Below, one piece after another: positions 43,558 through 51,956 of a stretch of 64,000 bases of DNA. The stretch's first letter is position 1; each line of letters opens with the position of its first letter. The notes under the pieces are model-generated. The model was not told the DNA's origin and made no database searches. It was given only the letters and a program-made list of their open reading frames with translations. The DNA lies in the NCBI RefSeq assembly GCF_900108065.1, contig NZ_FNVQ01000002.1, forward strand, positions 124,001 to 188,000, given 5' to 3'. This DNA is from Marinobacterium lutimaris (lineage in GTDB: Bacteria; Pseudomonadota; Gammaproteobacteria; Pseudomonadales; Balneatricaceae). The translations under genes and the position numbers were made by a program.

Positions 43558-45270
43558 CTATTTTTTGTAGATCACCTGAAGCTCAGCGTCCTGCAACGAA
43601 AATACCGGTTCCACGCCCTCTATGCTGTTGGCACTGAAACACCCGATTTGTGCATCCGTCAGGCTGTCACTCTTCAGCACGGTATAGGGCGTATTGAATG
43701 CAAAGCCACCATCGCTGGCCTGCCAGAAATCAAACTCACACTGGCCGTTCAACAACAGGCTTCCACTGACCAGCAGAGAGGTAGTGGCCGTGCCCAGCTG
43801 GATAGAGATCAGACCGCCATTGAGCAACAGATCCTTAACGCTTAACGGGCCATCGTGATCGCCGATCACCAGCTCGCCATTCCCCTGCAACTGGATAAAG
43901 GCGCTGGCAGCCTCGGACTGATCATAAAAAATGATTCGCCCACCACTCTTCTGACCCGTGCCGCCCAGCGCAATCAGGGTCGCTGCACCGGCACTGCACT
44001 GGCCCGAAAACTCGGTAAAGCCGCCGGCTAGCCCATCAGCACTGCCGCCCAGGTTAGAAATCACCGCCTTCCCAGCAGTAGGGTACCCCGCGGCCTCTCC
44101 TTCGCCAAACACCGCGAACTCGGTATATCCACCGGCACCTCCTTTGAGCGGGGCCGGTTGGTTGCAGATAGTCGCACGACCCGCTGTCGGCGCGTAAGAG
44201 GCGGGTAGACTGATCGAAAACAGGGTATGACCCGCACTGGAGCGGCTGGACATTACACTTCCCAGATTAGTGATCTGTGCATTCGCCGCCGTTGGTGCAC
44301 CGTATTTAGCGCTGAACTCCAGATGGCCACCGCCACCCTCTTCTCCCGCTTGGGCGCCAAAATTGAAGTAACGTCCATTGCCCGCAGATGCCCCCCCATC
44401 CGAGGTTTTGGGGGGATTATTATTAAAACTGGTGACACCACCATAGGCACCGGCAGCGGGTGCCGCATGGTTTTGGAATATGCCGCAGCAGCCACTGGCC
44501 TGGCTATCAAATGCTACGTCGCCCCCATTGGCCTTGGCGTGGGTGCCTCCGAGGTTAATAAACATGCCGCTCGCTGCGCTGGAATTACCGTAAAACTGGG
44601 TGTTACCGCCATCACCACCGGAAACCGTGCCGCCCACATTCCTGAAGCTGGCGGCGGCTGCAGTGGCACTGTCGTGAAAGACCACATTGCCAAAGGTGTC
44701 GCCATCACTGCCCAGGCTGCCATAGATGCTAAAGCTCGCCTGTCCTGCCGAAGACTGATCACAAAAAGCTATTTCACCACCGACGGTGCTGTGATCCGGC
44801 GGCGCCGCCGCGCCGGTCCAGGCGGTAAAGCGCGCAGAACCGGCGCAGGCCTGCTGATGAAAGCTGATCACGCCGCCACCATAACCCGCCGGGGACTCCG
44901 GCCCAGCCGAATAGAAAACGGTGTCGCCGCCAGCGGAAGCCGTGCCCGTGAAGCTTAATTGCGGGTTGTTATAACCACTGGTGGTGGCGGCAACAATAAA
45001 ACTCTGCTGCTGTTCCGAGTGATTGATCACCGCTCCGGTCAACGTCAGAGCCGGTTGGGTGGATGAGGTAAAATTAAAACGGTACGCAGCAGCAGCAGCG
45101 CTAAACTCAATGCTATCGACCTGCTGGGTGCCCCCCTCAGCAAAGTCGATGCAGGTCTTGGCCGATGGCCCGAAGACCGCCTGGGAATCTGGCAACTGCG
45201 TGGGCACCCAGTTATCGGGATCATTCCACTGTGCTGTTGCCGGGTTACTGCTCCATGTCGATTTTGTCAT
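43558..45270 (-). CDS. Gly/Ala-rich beta-repeat protein without signal peptide
   Basis: A 570-residue protein of unknown function. N-terminus (TWSSNPATAQWNDPDNW, then LPDSQAVFG) resembles the start of autotransporter-like beta-strand repeat passengers. About ten irregular units follow of the form GG-x-(V/T)-x-F ... A-x-A-x-F-x-N-x-G, predicting a beta-solenoid. The C-terminus has G-L-L-L-N-G-x-L type strands (SLLVSGSLLLNGQCEFDF). There is neither a signal peptide nor a beta-barrel domain. GGAGG precedes ATG 45270, which lies inside the 3' end of the giant signalling gene (26-base overlap). Secretion by another route or a cytoplasmic scaffold are both possible. Confidence 0.75.
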   Translation of the reverse strand: MTKSTWSSNPATAQWNDPDNWVPTQLPDSQAVFGPSAKTCIDFAEGGTQQVDSIEFSAAAAAYRFNFTSSTQPALTLTGAVINHSEQQQSFIVAATTSGYNNPQLSFTGTASAGGDTVFYSAGPESPAGYGGGVISFHQQACAGSARFTAWTGAAAPPDHSTVGGEIAFCDQSSAGQASFSIYGSLGSDGDTFGNVVFHDSATAAAASFRNVGGTVSGGDGGNTQFYGNSSAASGMFINLGGTHAKANGGDVAFDSQASGCCGIFQNHAAPAAGAYGGVTSFNNNPPKTSDGGASAGNGRYFNFGAQAGEEGGGGHLEFSAKYGAPTAANAQITNLGSVMSSRSSAGHTLFSISLPASYAPTAGRATICNQPAPLKGGAGGYTEFAVFGEGEAAGYPTAGKAVISNLGGSADGLAGGFTEFSGQCSAGAATLIALGGTGQKSGGRIIFYDQSEAASAFIQLQGNGELVIGDHDGPLSVKDLLLNGGLISIQLGTATTSLLVSGSLLLNGQCEFDFWQASDGGFAFNTPYTVLKSDSLTDAQIGCFSANSIEGVEPVFSLQDAELQVIYKK

Positions 45271-48200
45271 TGGTTCCTCCTGAACTGGATAGACTGACGG
45301 CGCCTTTTGCACTGGCCGGTGCTATCGAGCGCACCCGGTTTCTTCCCTGCTGTTTCGCCTTGTAGAGCCCCTGGTCGGCTTCATGTACCAGGTCAATGCT
45401 GCTACCACCCCGACAGGGCATCGCCGTGGCAAAACCTGCGCTGATCGTGACCACCGGGCCGGCCGATGAATGCTCGTGTGTAATCTCCAGCGCCTCGATG
45501 GCTCGACGGATCTTTTCGCCCACATCCCGGGCACCCTCTTTATGGGTATTCGGCAGGATGACGATAAACTCCTCACCACCGTAGCGCGCCACCAGATCGC
45601 CGGGCCTTAGCAGCTGCGCCTTCAGCGCCCCGGCCACGGCAGAGAGGCAGTAATCTCCGGCCTGATGGCCATAGTTGTCGTTGAAAGCCTTGAAATGGTC
45701 CACATCCAGCATGATCACGGAGAGCGGATCTCCCTCGCGGCGCAGACGAACCCAGACCTCGTCCAGGTATGAGTCGCCCCGGCGCCGGTTGGCAACGCCG
45801 GTCAGACCATCCCGATCCACCAGGCCCTGCAGCTCCAGATTCAACTGTTCCAGCCGGGCGGTACGTTCGGCCACCTTCTCCTCAAGAAGGTGGCTGTACT
45901 CCTGCACCTGTTCATACAGGCGCGCATTATCGATCGCCACCGCCGCCTGGGCCGCCAGCAGTTTGATCAATTCCACTCTCGCCTTGGTGAACACGCCGCT
46001 GGAGAGATTATTCTCCATATACAGAACACCTTCGAAGCGCTCTCTGCGCACCGGTACACAAAGCACCGAAGCGGGCCTGAACGCCCGAACGTAGGGATCG
46101 TGCAGGAACGCCCCCTCCCGCGCTGCGTCATCCAGTACAACGGCGCCTTCGCCGCTGAGCACCTCGCTGATCAGCGTGACCGGCAACGGCAGTGAATCGC
46201 CGCAGGCCATGGCCACCCGGGAATGCTCCGGCAGCGCAGGCACGGGCTGTGTGCGTTCGGGCACTCTGAGCGCTTCTATCCTCAGCAAGCCATGCTGGCG
46301 AACCACAAGACAGCCCCACTGGCCACCGGCGCTTTCCAGCAGGATATCCATACTTTTTTTCAGCAGCCGTTCCAGCACCATTTCGCCGGATATTTCCCGC
46401 GATGCCTTCATCACCGAGGCCAGATCCAGGTCACCAGCATCGATGCCCGTTGCGGAGTGCAACGAGGTTTGCGCGGGCACCAGCTCACGCAGCACCGCAA
46501 ACTCCTGACGCATCATCTTGACCTTGCGCACCGCGCCCCAGCGCTCATACAGGCAATAAGCCGCGCGCAGATAGCCCTCAGCGCAGCGGCGTCGGCCCAG
46601 GGACAGCAGATATCGGGCGGCGGCTTCGCTGGCCATCGCCTCATCTCTGAGGAAACCCGCCTCGCGGGCGGCATCTATGGAACGTTCGTAGCATTCGAGC
46701 GCGGTGTCAGGCAGCTCATCCAGTGCGGCCAGTTCCGCCTGCATCAGATACTGCAGATGGCGGAAGTTGGCCTCGCAGTTATCCGCCCAACGGGTCATCC
46801 GCGCCAGGTCACTCTCCATCCGAGCCCTGTTAGCCAACTGTGTCGGCTCATCCATGGTCGGGTAATACCGGGCCAGCGTCAGACAGGCGAGGATATAAAA
46901 CCGCGTCAGCTGCGGCAGAGACATGGCAGACTTGATCAGCTTGTCCTGCTCGCGCACATGTTTGTACGCACGCTCGTAATCACCATGAATCAGGCTGATT
47001 TCAGCGTTGTAGATGTGATAGTTGGCGATACCGGTCATGAACTGACGCTGACGCATCCCTTCAAGACACTGTTGTTCGTCGAAGTCCGCATCGCTCAAAG
47101 AGAAGGGCGAATCGGTGCGGCCAAGCAGGTTGCGCTGCATCTGCAGGAACAGCGTGCCTGAGTCGAGAGAATCCTGGTACGCGCACTCACGAACGATCTC
47201 CAGGTTCTCTGCGTGCAGGCGCTCCGCGCTCTCAAGATCCATGGTCGGATCCCAGATCACGCAGTCCTGGGCGCTGTAAGCCAGGTAGAGCAGATCACCG
47301 GACTGGTAACCCGCCTCGATACCACGCCGAAACAGCGGCGTCAGGCTGGACCAGTGGTTGCTCCAGTGGTGCACAAACATGGCGTAAACATAGATAACCC
47401 GGGCTCTCAGCGGCAGGTCATCAAGGCGCTCGTTGAGCTCCAGCCCGACTCGGCCATACTGATAGCCCAGCGCCGGCTCGTCCAGCTCACCGCAAAGCAG
47501 CATACCGTAGGCGGCGTAGGCAAAGGCGGACTCCGGGCAGTTGCCATAACGCAACGACAGGTTGACCGCTTTCAGTACCAGGTAAGGGAACAGATTACCG
47601 CTGCCGGAGAGAAAGGCCGCCGCGAAAATCTCGTTCAGCAGGCGCATGGCGGTCAGCACCGCTTCGTCATCCACCTCCGGCGCACTGACCAGATCCGCGA
47701 TCTTGCGCCCGGCGAGATATTCAAGAACCCGCTGTTGCTCCTGCCTGATGTCGGCTTCTGTCGGCTGGTGGGTAAACTCCACGCCGAGCACCGCCAAGCC
47801 CTGGATCGCCGCCAGGATCGACTCCTCCATGCGCCCAAGAGTCACACACTGGCGGGTGCGCGTGGCAAGGATATCCGCGCGTTCCAGGTCGCTGCCCGCC
47901 CTTTCGAGCATCACCTCGATCCAGTGCTCCGCTTCCGCGGCATGGCCGTTGAGATAGGCGCATTGCTGGGTCTCTTCCGCCAGCTCGAACATCATCTCGG
48001 GCACCGTCGACCAGGGATCCTCGGGCAGCAGTTGGCGCGCCACCACCAGGTAATCCAGAGCCGCCTGATAGGCGGATGAGTGTCGCGCCCGAATGCCGGC
48101 CTTGAGGTTCAAGCTGGCCAGATGCAGCCGTTCCCCGGCATCGGTGATCAGTGCCCGCCCTTCGTTGAGATGACCGACGATATCGATCAGGCGCGATTCC

Positions 48201-50416
48201 GCCAGGCTGTCCCCGGCATCCTTCAGCATCAGCCGACCGATAGACAGATGCACCTCGTCGAGGTGATCCGCATCGATCAAGGCGTAGGCCGCCTGCTGCA
48301 CCCGGTCGTGTTGAAAACGATAACTGGGGCTGAACGCCCAGCTATCTGAATCTTCGCTGTTCGGGCGCCCGCCAAACAGACGGTAATCGCTGTGCAGAGG
48401 CAGTACCGTGTGCTGCTTCAGCGCCGGCAGCAGCGCTGCTGCCGTAGCATCGATAGAGTCTTCATAAATAGTGGCCAGGGTGCGCAGGTCAAAGGTGTTA
48501 CCGATACAGGCGGCCAACTGCAGTACTTTCTGCGTTTCTGGCTCAAGCTTGCGCAGGTTATCCACCATGAACCTGACCACATCGTCGCTGACGCTGGCCC
48601 AACGCGCCGCATCCATATCCCAGCGCCAGTAACCACTGGCCGGGTCGGCAAAAATGACGCCCTCTTTGTTCAGTTGCCGCAGCAGCTCGTTGGTAGAGAA
48701 GGGGTTTCCCTGCGCCTTGTCGAACAGCATGTCACTGAGCGGCTGCGCCTGGGCGACTTCACGACAGAGCGCGCCGGCAACCAGCTGGGCCACCGCCTCT
48801 CGCTGCAGCGGCCCCAGCGGCAACTGGCGGATCTCCCGCTTCTGCTCCAGCTCCTCCAGCATCAGTCGTAGCGGATGCGCGGCGCTGACCTCATTACTGC
48901 GATATGCGCCGATCAGCAACAGATGCGTGAGATCATGGGTGCTGACAAAGCGACGCAACAGCTCCAGCGTAGGTAGATCACTCCACTGCAGGTCATCCAG
49001 GAACAGCACCACCGGGTGGCCCTGGCCGGCAAACACCTGCAAAAACGCGGTCAGTACGATCTGCAGCCGGTTACGCGCTTCCGCCGGCGGCAGACTGGCT
49101 ACGGCCGGCTGTGGCCCGATGACAAGCTCCAGTTCAGGCACCAGATCAATCACCAGACGGGCATTGGGGCCCAGCGCCGTCTGCAGCCGCAGGCGCCATT
49201 GTTCAAGGCGCTCTTCCGGCTCGGCCAGCACCTGCTGCACCAGGCTGCGAAACGCGCTGCCCAGGGCGCGGTAGGCCTCCCCGCTCTGAAACTGGTCAAA
49301 CTTACCCTGCACCAGGAAACCGCGTTCGCGCACCAGTGGCCGGTCGATCTCATTAACCAGCGCGGACTTACCAACACCGGAGTAACCGTGAACCAGACAG
49401 AACTCGTTGCCTCCGGCCACGGCAGACTCGAACAGGTCGAGCAAGACACCCAGCTCCCGCTCCCTGCCATAGAGGGTCTGCGGAATGAGAAACTTCTGTA
49501 CCCCGTCCTTTTCACTGAGTTCGAACGGTTCGATGGCACTGCCGGCGGCTAGCTGCTGCGCACAGTGTTCAAGGTCATGTGAGAGTCCCGCTGCACTCTG
49601 ATATCGCGCTTCGGGACTTTTCGCGAGTAGCTTGAGCACGATAGCCGATACCGCGGCCGGCACATCGGGCTGAATTTCATGGGGTGGCCTGGGCAGGCGG
49701 CTGATATGGCTGTGAACCCATTCCAGCAGGCTTTGCTCCTGGAACGGCAGTTGGCCGGTAAGCATTTCGTAGAGCAGAACACCCAGCGAGTAATAGTCGG
49801 AGCGGTAATCCAGGTCCCGGTTCATCCGGCCGGTCTGCTCCGGTGACATGTAGGGTAGCGGTCCTTCCAGGCTGCGTGACATCTGCACCGCCTGGCGTTC
49901 CTGATCCAGCTCCGAGGCGATGCCGAAACCGGACAGGGCAAGGCCATCACTGGCGGGATCAAGCAGCACGTGAGCCGGAGTCAGTGCCTTATGCACTATA
50001 TCCCTGGCGTGGATTCCGCCAAGAATCTGCACCAGGCGAAGCCCCAGCGCCAACACCTCGTGCACCGGCAGACGGTGTTCAGGGGCACTTTGCAACAGGT
50101 GCGCCAGGTTACTGCCGTAAAGCTCCGTGACCAGCGCCAGGTTGCCGCTGCCGTGGGCAATCACCTCATGCACCCGGCGCACACCCTCAACATCGCTCAA
50201 GCGCTGGGCGATGACGCCCTCGCGTCTGATTCTTGCCACCTGCTGGCGGCTGGGGAACTCCACATCAATGGTCTCAAGCGCCACAGCCATGCCATCGACA
50301 CGGCGCCGCGCGCGAAAGGTCACGCGGTCGCCGCTGCGCTCCAGCACCGAAATCAGTTCGTAGTCGGGTAGTGTCAGCGCCGCCCTGCCAAGGCCGCTAT
50401 CCCCAGTCGGTCGCAT
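45245..50416 (-). CDS. Giant pseudokinase-AAA ATPase-GAF-GGDEF signalling protein
   Basis: A 1723-residue multidomain protein. Residues about 18-290: Ser/Thr kinase fold in which the catalytic residues are lost (VALE where the ATP Lys is expected, 45-48; HKALTPAH instead of HRDxxxxN, 142-149; GFG instead of DFG, 163-165), though SPEQ and the late Asp remain. Residues 316 to about 600: AAA/STAND ATPase with Walker A GYSGVGKS (344-351) and Walker B LFLDD (471-475). Then a long helical-repeat region to about 1290, a GAF domain (about 1330-1490), coiled coil, and a GGDEF domain with intact GGEEF (1613-1617) and upstream RxxD inhibitory site. Probably senses a signal and makes cyclic di-GMP. Confidence 0.88.
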   Translation of the reverse strand: MRPTGDSGLGRAALTLPDYELISVLERSGDRVTFRARRRVDGMAVALETIDVEFPSRQQVARIRREGVIAQRLSDVEGVRRVHEVIAHGSGNLALVTELYGSNLAHLLQSAPEHRLPVHEVLALGLRLVQILGGIHARDIVHKALTPAHVLLDPASDGLALSGFGIASELDQERQAVQMSRSLEGPLPYMSPEQTGRMNRDLDYRSDYYSLGVLLYEMLTGQLPFQEQSLLEWVHSHISRLPRPPHEIQPDVPAAVSAIVLKLLAKSPEARYQSAAGLSHDLEHCAQQLAAGSAIEPFELSEKDGVQKFLIPQTLYGRERELGVLLDLFESAVAGGNEFCLVHGYSGVGKSALVNEIDRPLVRERGFLVQGKFDQFQSGEAYRALGSAFRSLVQQVLAEPEERLEQWRLRLQTALGPNARLVIDLVPELELVIGPQPAVASLPPAEARNRLQIVLTAFLQVFAGQGHPVVLFLDDLQWSDLPTLELLRRFVSTHDLTHLLLIGAYRSNEVSAAHPLRLMLEELEQKREIRQLPLGPLQREAVAQLVAGALCREVAQAQPLSDMLFDKAQGNPFSTNELLRQLNKEGVIFADPASGYWRWDMDAARWASVSDDVVRFMVDNLRKLEPETQKVLQLAACIGNTFDLRTLATIYEDSIDATAAALLPALKQHTVLPLHSDYRLFGGRPNSEDSDSWAFSPSYRFQHDRVQQAAYALIDADHLDEVHLSIGRLMLKDAGDSLAESRLIDIVGHLNEGRALITDAGERLHLASLNLKAGIRARHSSAYQAALDYLVVARQLLPEDPWSTVPEMMFELAEETQQCAYLNGHAAEAEHWIEVMLERAGSDLERADILATRTRQCVTLGRMEESILAAIQGLAVLGVEFTHQPTEADIRQEQQRVLEYLAGRKIADLVSAPEVDDEAVLTAMRLLNEIFAAAFLSGSGNLFPYLVLKAVNLSLRYGNCPESAFAYAAYGMLLCGELDEPALGYQYGRVGLELNERLDDLPLRARVIYVYAMFVHHWSNHWSSLTPLFRRGIEAGYQSGDLLYLAYSAQDCVIWDPTMDLESAERLHAENLEIVRECAYQDSLDSGTLFLQMQRNLLGRTDSPFSLSDADFDEQQCLEGMRQRQFMTGIANYHIYNAEISLIHGDYERAYKHVREQDKLIKSAMSLPQLTRFYILACLTLARYYPTMDEPTQLANRARMESDLARMTRWADNCEANFRHLQYLMQAELAALDELPDTALECYERSIDAAREAGFLRDEAMASEAAARYLLSLGRRRCAEGYLRAAYCLYERWGAVRKVKMMRQEFAVLRELVPAQTSLHSATGIDAGDLDLASVMKASREISGEMVLERLLKKSMDILLESAGGQWGCLVVRQHGLLRIEALRVPERTQPVPALPEHSRVAMACGDSLPLPVTLISEVLSGEGAVVLDDAAREGAFLHDPYVRAFRPASVLCVPVRRERFEGVLYMENNLSSGVFTKARVELIKLLAAQAAVAIDNARLYEQVQEYSHLLEEKVAERTARLEQLNLELQGLVDRDGLTGVANRRRGDSYLDEVWVRLRREGDPLSVIMLDVDHFKAFNDNYGHQAGDYCLSAVAGALKAQLLRPGDLVARYGGEEFIVILPNTHKEGARDVGEKIRRAIEALEITHEHSSAGPVVTISAGFATAMPCRGGSSIDLVHEADQGLYKAKQQGRNRVRSIAPASAKGAVSLSSSGGTNDKIDMEQ

Positions 50417-51132
50417 CAGATATCGAACACCTGCTTGAACCGGTCACTGAAGGCTTGATGAGCGCTATCGCGCAGCGGTTGGCCATGGCCACAGAGCGCA
50501 TGACGGAACGAGAGGTCCTTGAGGCGGGTGAAGTCTTCGCCTGAGGGGGCGGCGGCCTGCACCCAGACCGGCCCCAGGTTGGCAGGCTGAAAAAAACCCA
50601 TTTCGGTCATCACCTGGCGCGACTGATCGGAGAAATACTCATCCGGCCCGTGCCAGTTCTGCAGCGCATCGCAGGCGATCAGGATGCCGCCCTCGCGGTC
50701 CAGACGCAGGATCGCTTCGGGAATGCTGGTGGTATCAAACACAAACAGGGAGGCGCCGGCGATCGGCAGTTCGCCATCGACCGACAGGGTTTTCACCGAC
50801 TCCGGCGGGCAGTCGTTTTCCATGCCCGGCAGGGTCCAGTAGTTCGCGTTATAACGATCGACATAGAAAGCGTCATCTCGACCATGCAGACAGCCCAGGC
50901 GAATCACATCGGTAACCTGACCCAGCTTATCCAGCGCCGCCAGCCCCTCGTCGTCGAGGCGCACACTGTTCACCAGAATCAGGCGTTCACCGTCGCGCAC
51001 CACGGTCATATTGCGGCTGAATTGCCAGTCCATGCCCTGTAGCTCGGTTTCCATGGCGCCGCTGACAAAAAAGAGATCCGGAAACACCTCTTCAAGGGCG
51101 CCGTGAGGCAACGCGGGGCTAAAGCTATCCAT
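50416..51132 (-). CDS. MBL-fold-like hypothetical protein
   Basis: A 238-residue protein resembling the metallo-beta-lactamase fold: strand patterns LFFVSG...MTVVRDGERLILVNSVRL, IRLGCLHGRDDAFYVDRY, GGILIACDALQNW and HALCGHGQPLRD. The classic HxHxDH is reduced to LHGRDD, so hydrolase activity is doubtful. It shares one base with both neighbours (stop/start overlaps at 50416 and 51132), so it is made in strict coordination with the giant signalling protein. Confidence 0.6.
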   Translation of the reverse strand: MDSFSPALPHGALEEVFPDLFFVSGAMETELQGMDWQFSRNMTVVRDGERLILVNSVRLDDEGLAALDKLGQVTDVIRLGCLHGRDDAFYVDRYNANYWTLPGMENDCPPESVKTLSVDGELPIAGASLFVFDTTSIPEAILRLDREGGILIACDALQNWHGPDEYFSDQSRQVMTEMGFFQPANLGPVWVQAAAPSGEDFTRLKDLSFRHALCGHGQPLRDSAHQAFSDRFKQVFDI

Positions 51133-51950
51133 TAAACCTGTTCCTCTTGCCGATAGATGAAACGACCTACATAACGGTATTCCCGATCATACTCGTTGAG
51201 GTAGGCGTTAAGGTAGTGCATCTGAGACGCATTAAGTTGCCCCAAACGTATATCCTCCAGAGTCTCGCTACCATCACTACAGTCAAGCCGTTTCAAGTGG
51301 AACAGCGTCATGTCGCGCCCGCCGAAAAAGCCTTTCAGATATTCATGCTGCGCCCGAGCCCCAGACATATCAAAAACCGCGCCATAAAGCGCCGTATACA
51401 GTGGATGCGCGGCCAGGGATCGGGCATCGAACTCAGGATAATCACCGACGGGCGGTTGGTAGAGAGGGTAATCTTCCGGTTCATGCACTGGGTGTTCCTG
51501 GATATAGCGCACATACTCCGACGCCAGCCCCTCATCCTCAGCGCCCCTGGCCAGTATGTTCAGGTAGCGCTGGCTCGGCCTGCATTCATCGTTGATAAAG
51601 TCCGGCAGGCCGACGTAGACGATCGCCTTCACCGTTTCGCGCTGTTCGTCATCGCCATCCACTTCCACTTCCACCTCTACCCGGTCGTAACCGTGGCCAT
51701 AGGCCTCGGTGGCATCCAGCGGCGCCAGCGCCTCATCCGGGCAGTCGTGCAGCACGCCCCAAACACAATCATCCGGGTTGTCACTGGGCTCTATGTTGCC
51801 GACACCACCCTCATGGCGGAAAAAATGCTGCACATTGAAGCGCAGACGCCAGCCATGCAAGACGGCACGCCGCGACGCCAGGGGTTCGACACCCTTGGCT
51901 CGCAGCGAGGTGATATTCATGTTTGAACCGAAGCCGAAATAACGAAACAT
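51132..51950 (-). CDS. Gamma-glutamylcyclotransferase-fold protein
   Basis: A 272-residue protein with the GGCT fold: YFGFGSNMNITSL is the substrate loop. PLDATEAYGHGYDRVEVEV contains the catalytic-region Glu, and AIVYVG follows. GGCT enzymes release 5-oxoproline from gamma-glutamyl amines. About 100 residues at the C-terminus (HEYLKGFFGGRDMTLFHLKRLD) extend beyond the usual domain and are unrecognised. Follows the phosphoesterase by six bases. Confidence 0.8.
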   Translation of the reverse strand: MFRYFGFGSNMNITSLRAKGVEPLASRRAVLHGWRLRFNVQHFFRHEGGVGNIEPSDNPDDCVWGVLHDCPDEALAPLDATEAYGHGYDRVEVEVEVDGDDEQRETVKAIVYVGLPDFINDECRPSQRYLNILARGAEDEGLASEYVRYIQEHPVHEPEDYPLYQPPVGDYPEFDARSLAAHPLYTALYGAVFDMSGARAQHEYLKGFFGGRDMTLFHLKRLDCSDGSETLEDIRLGQLNASQMHYLNAYLNEYDREYRYVGRFIYRQEEQV

Positions 51951-51956
51951 CAGGTA

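Noticed and set aside
46223-49552. Several 150-310-codon plus-strand frames opposite the giant signalling gene
   Set aside because: All lack ribosome binding sites and recognisable sequence; the minus-strand frame contains Walker, GAF and GGDEF motifs.
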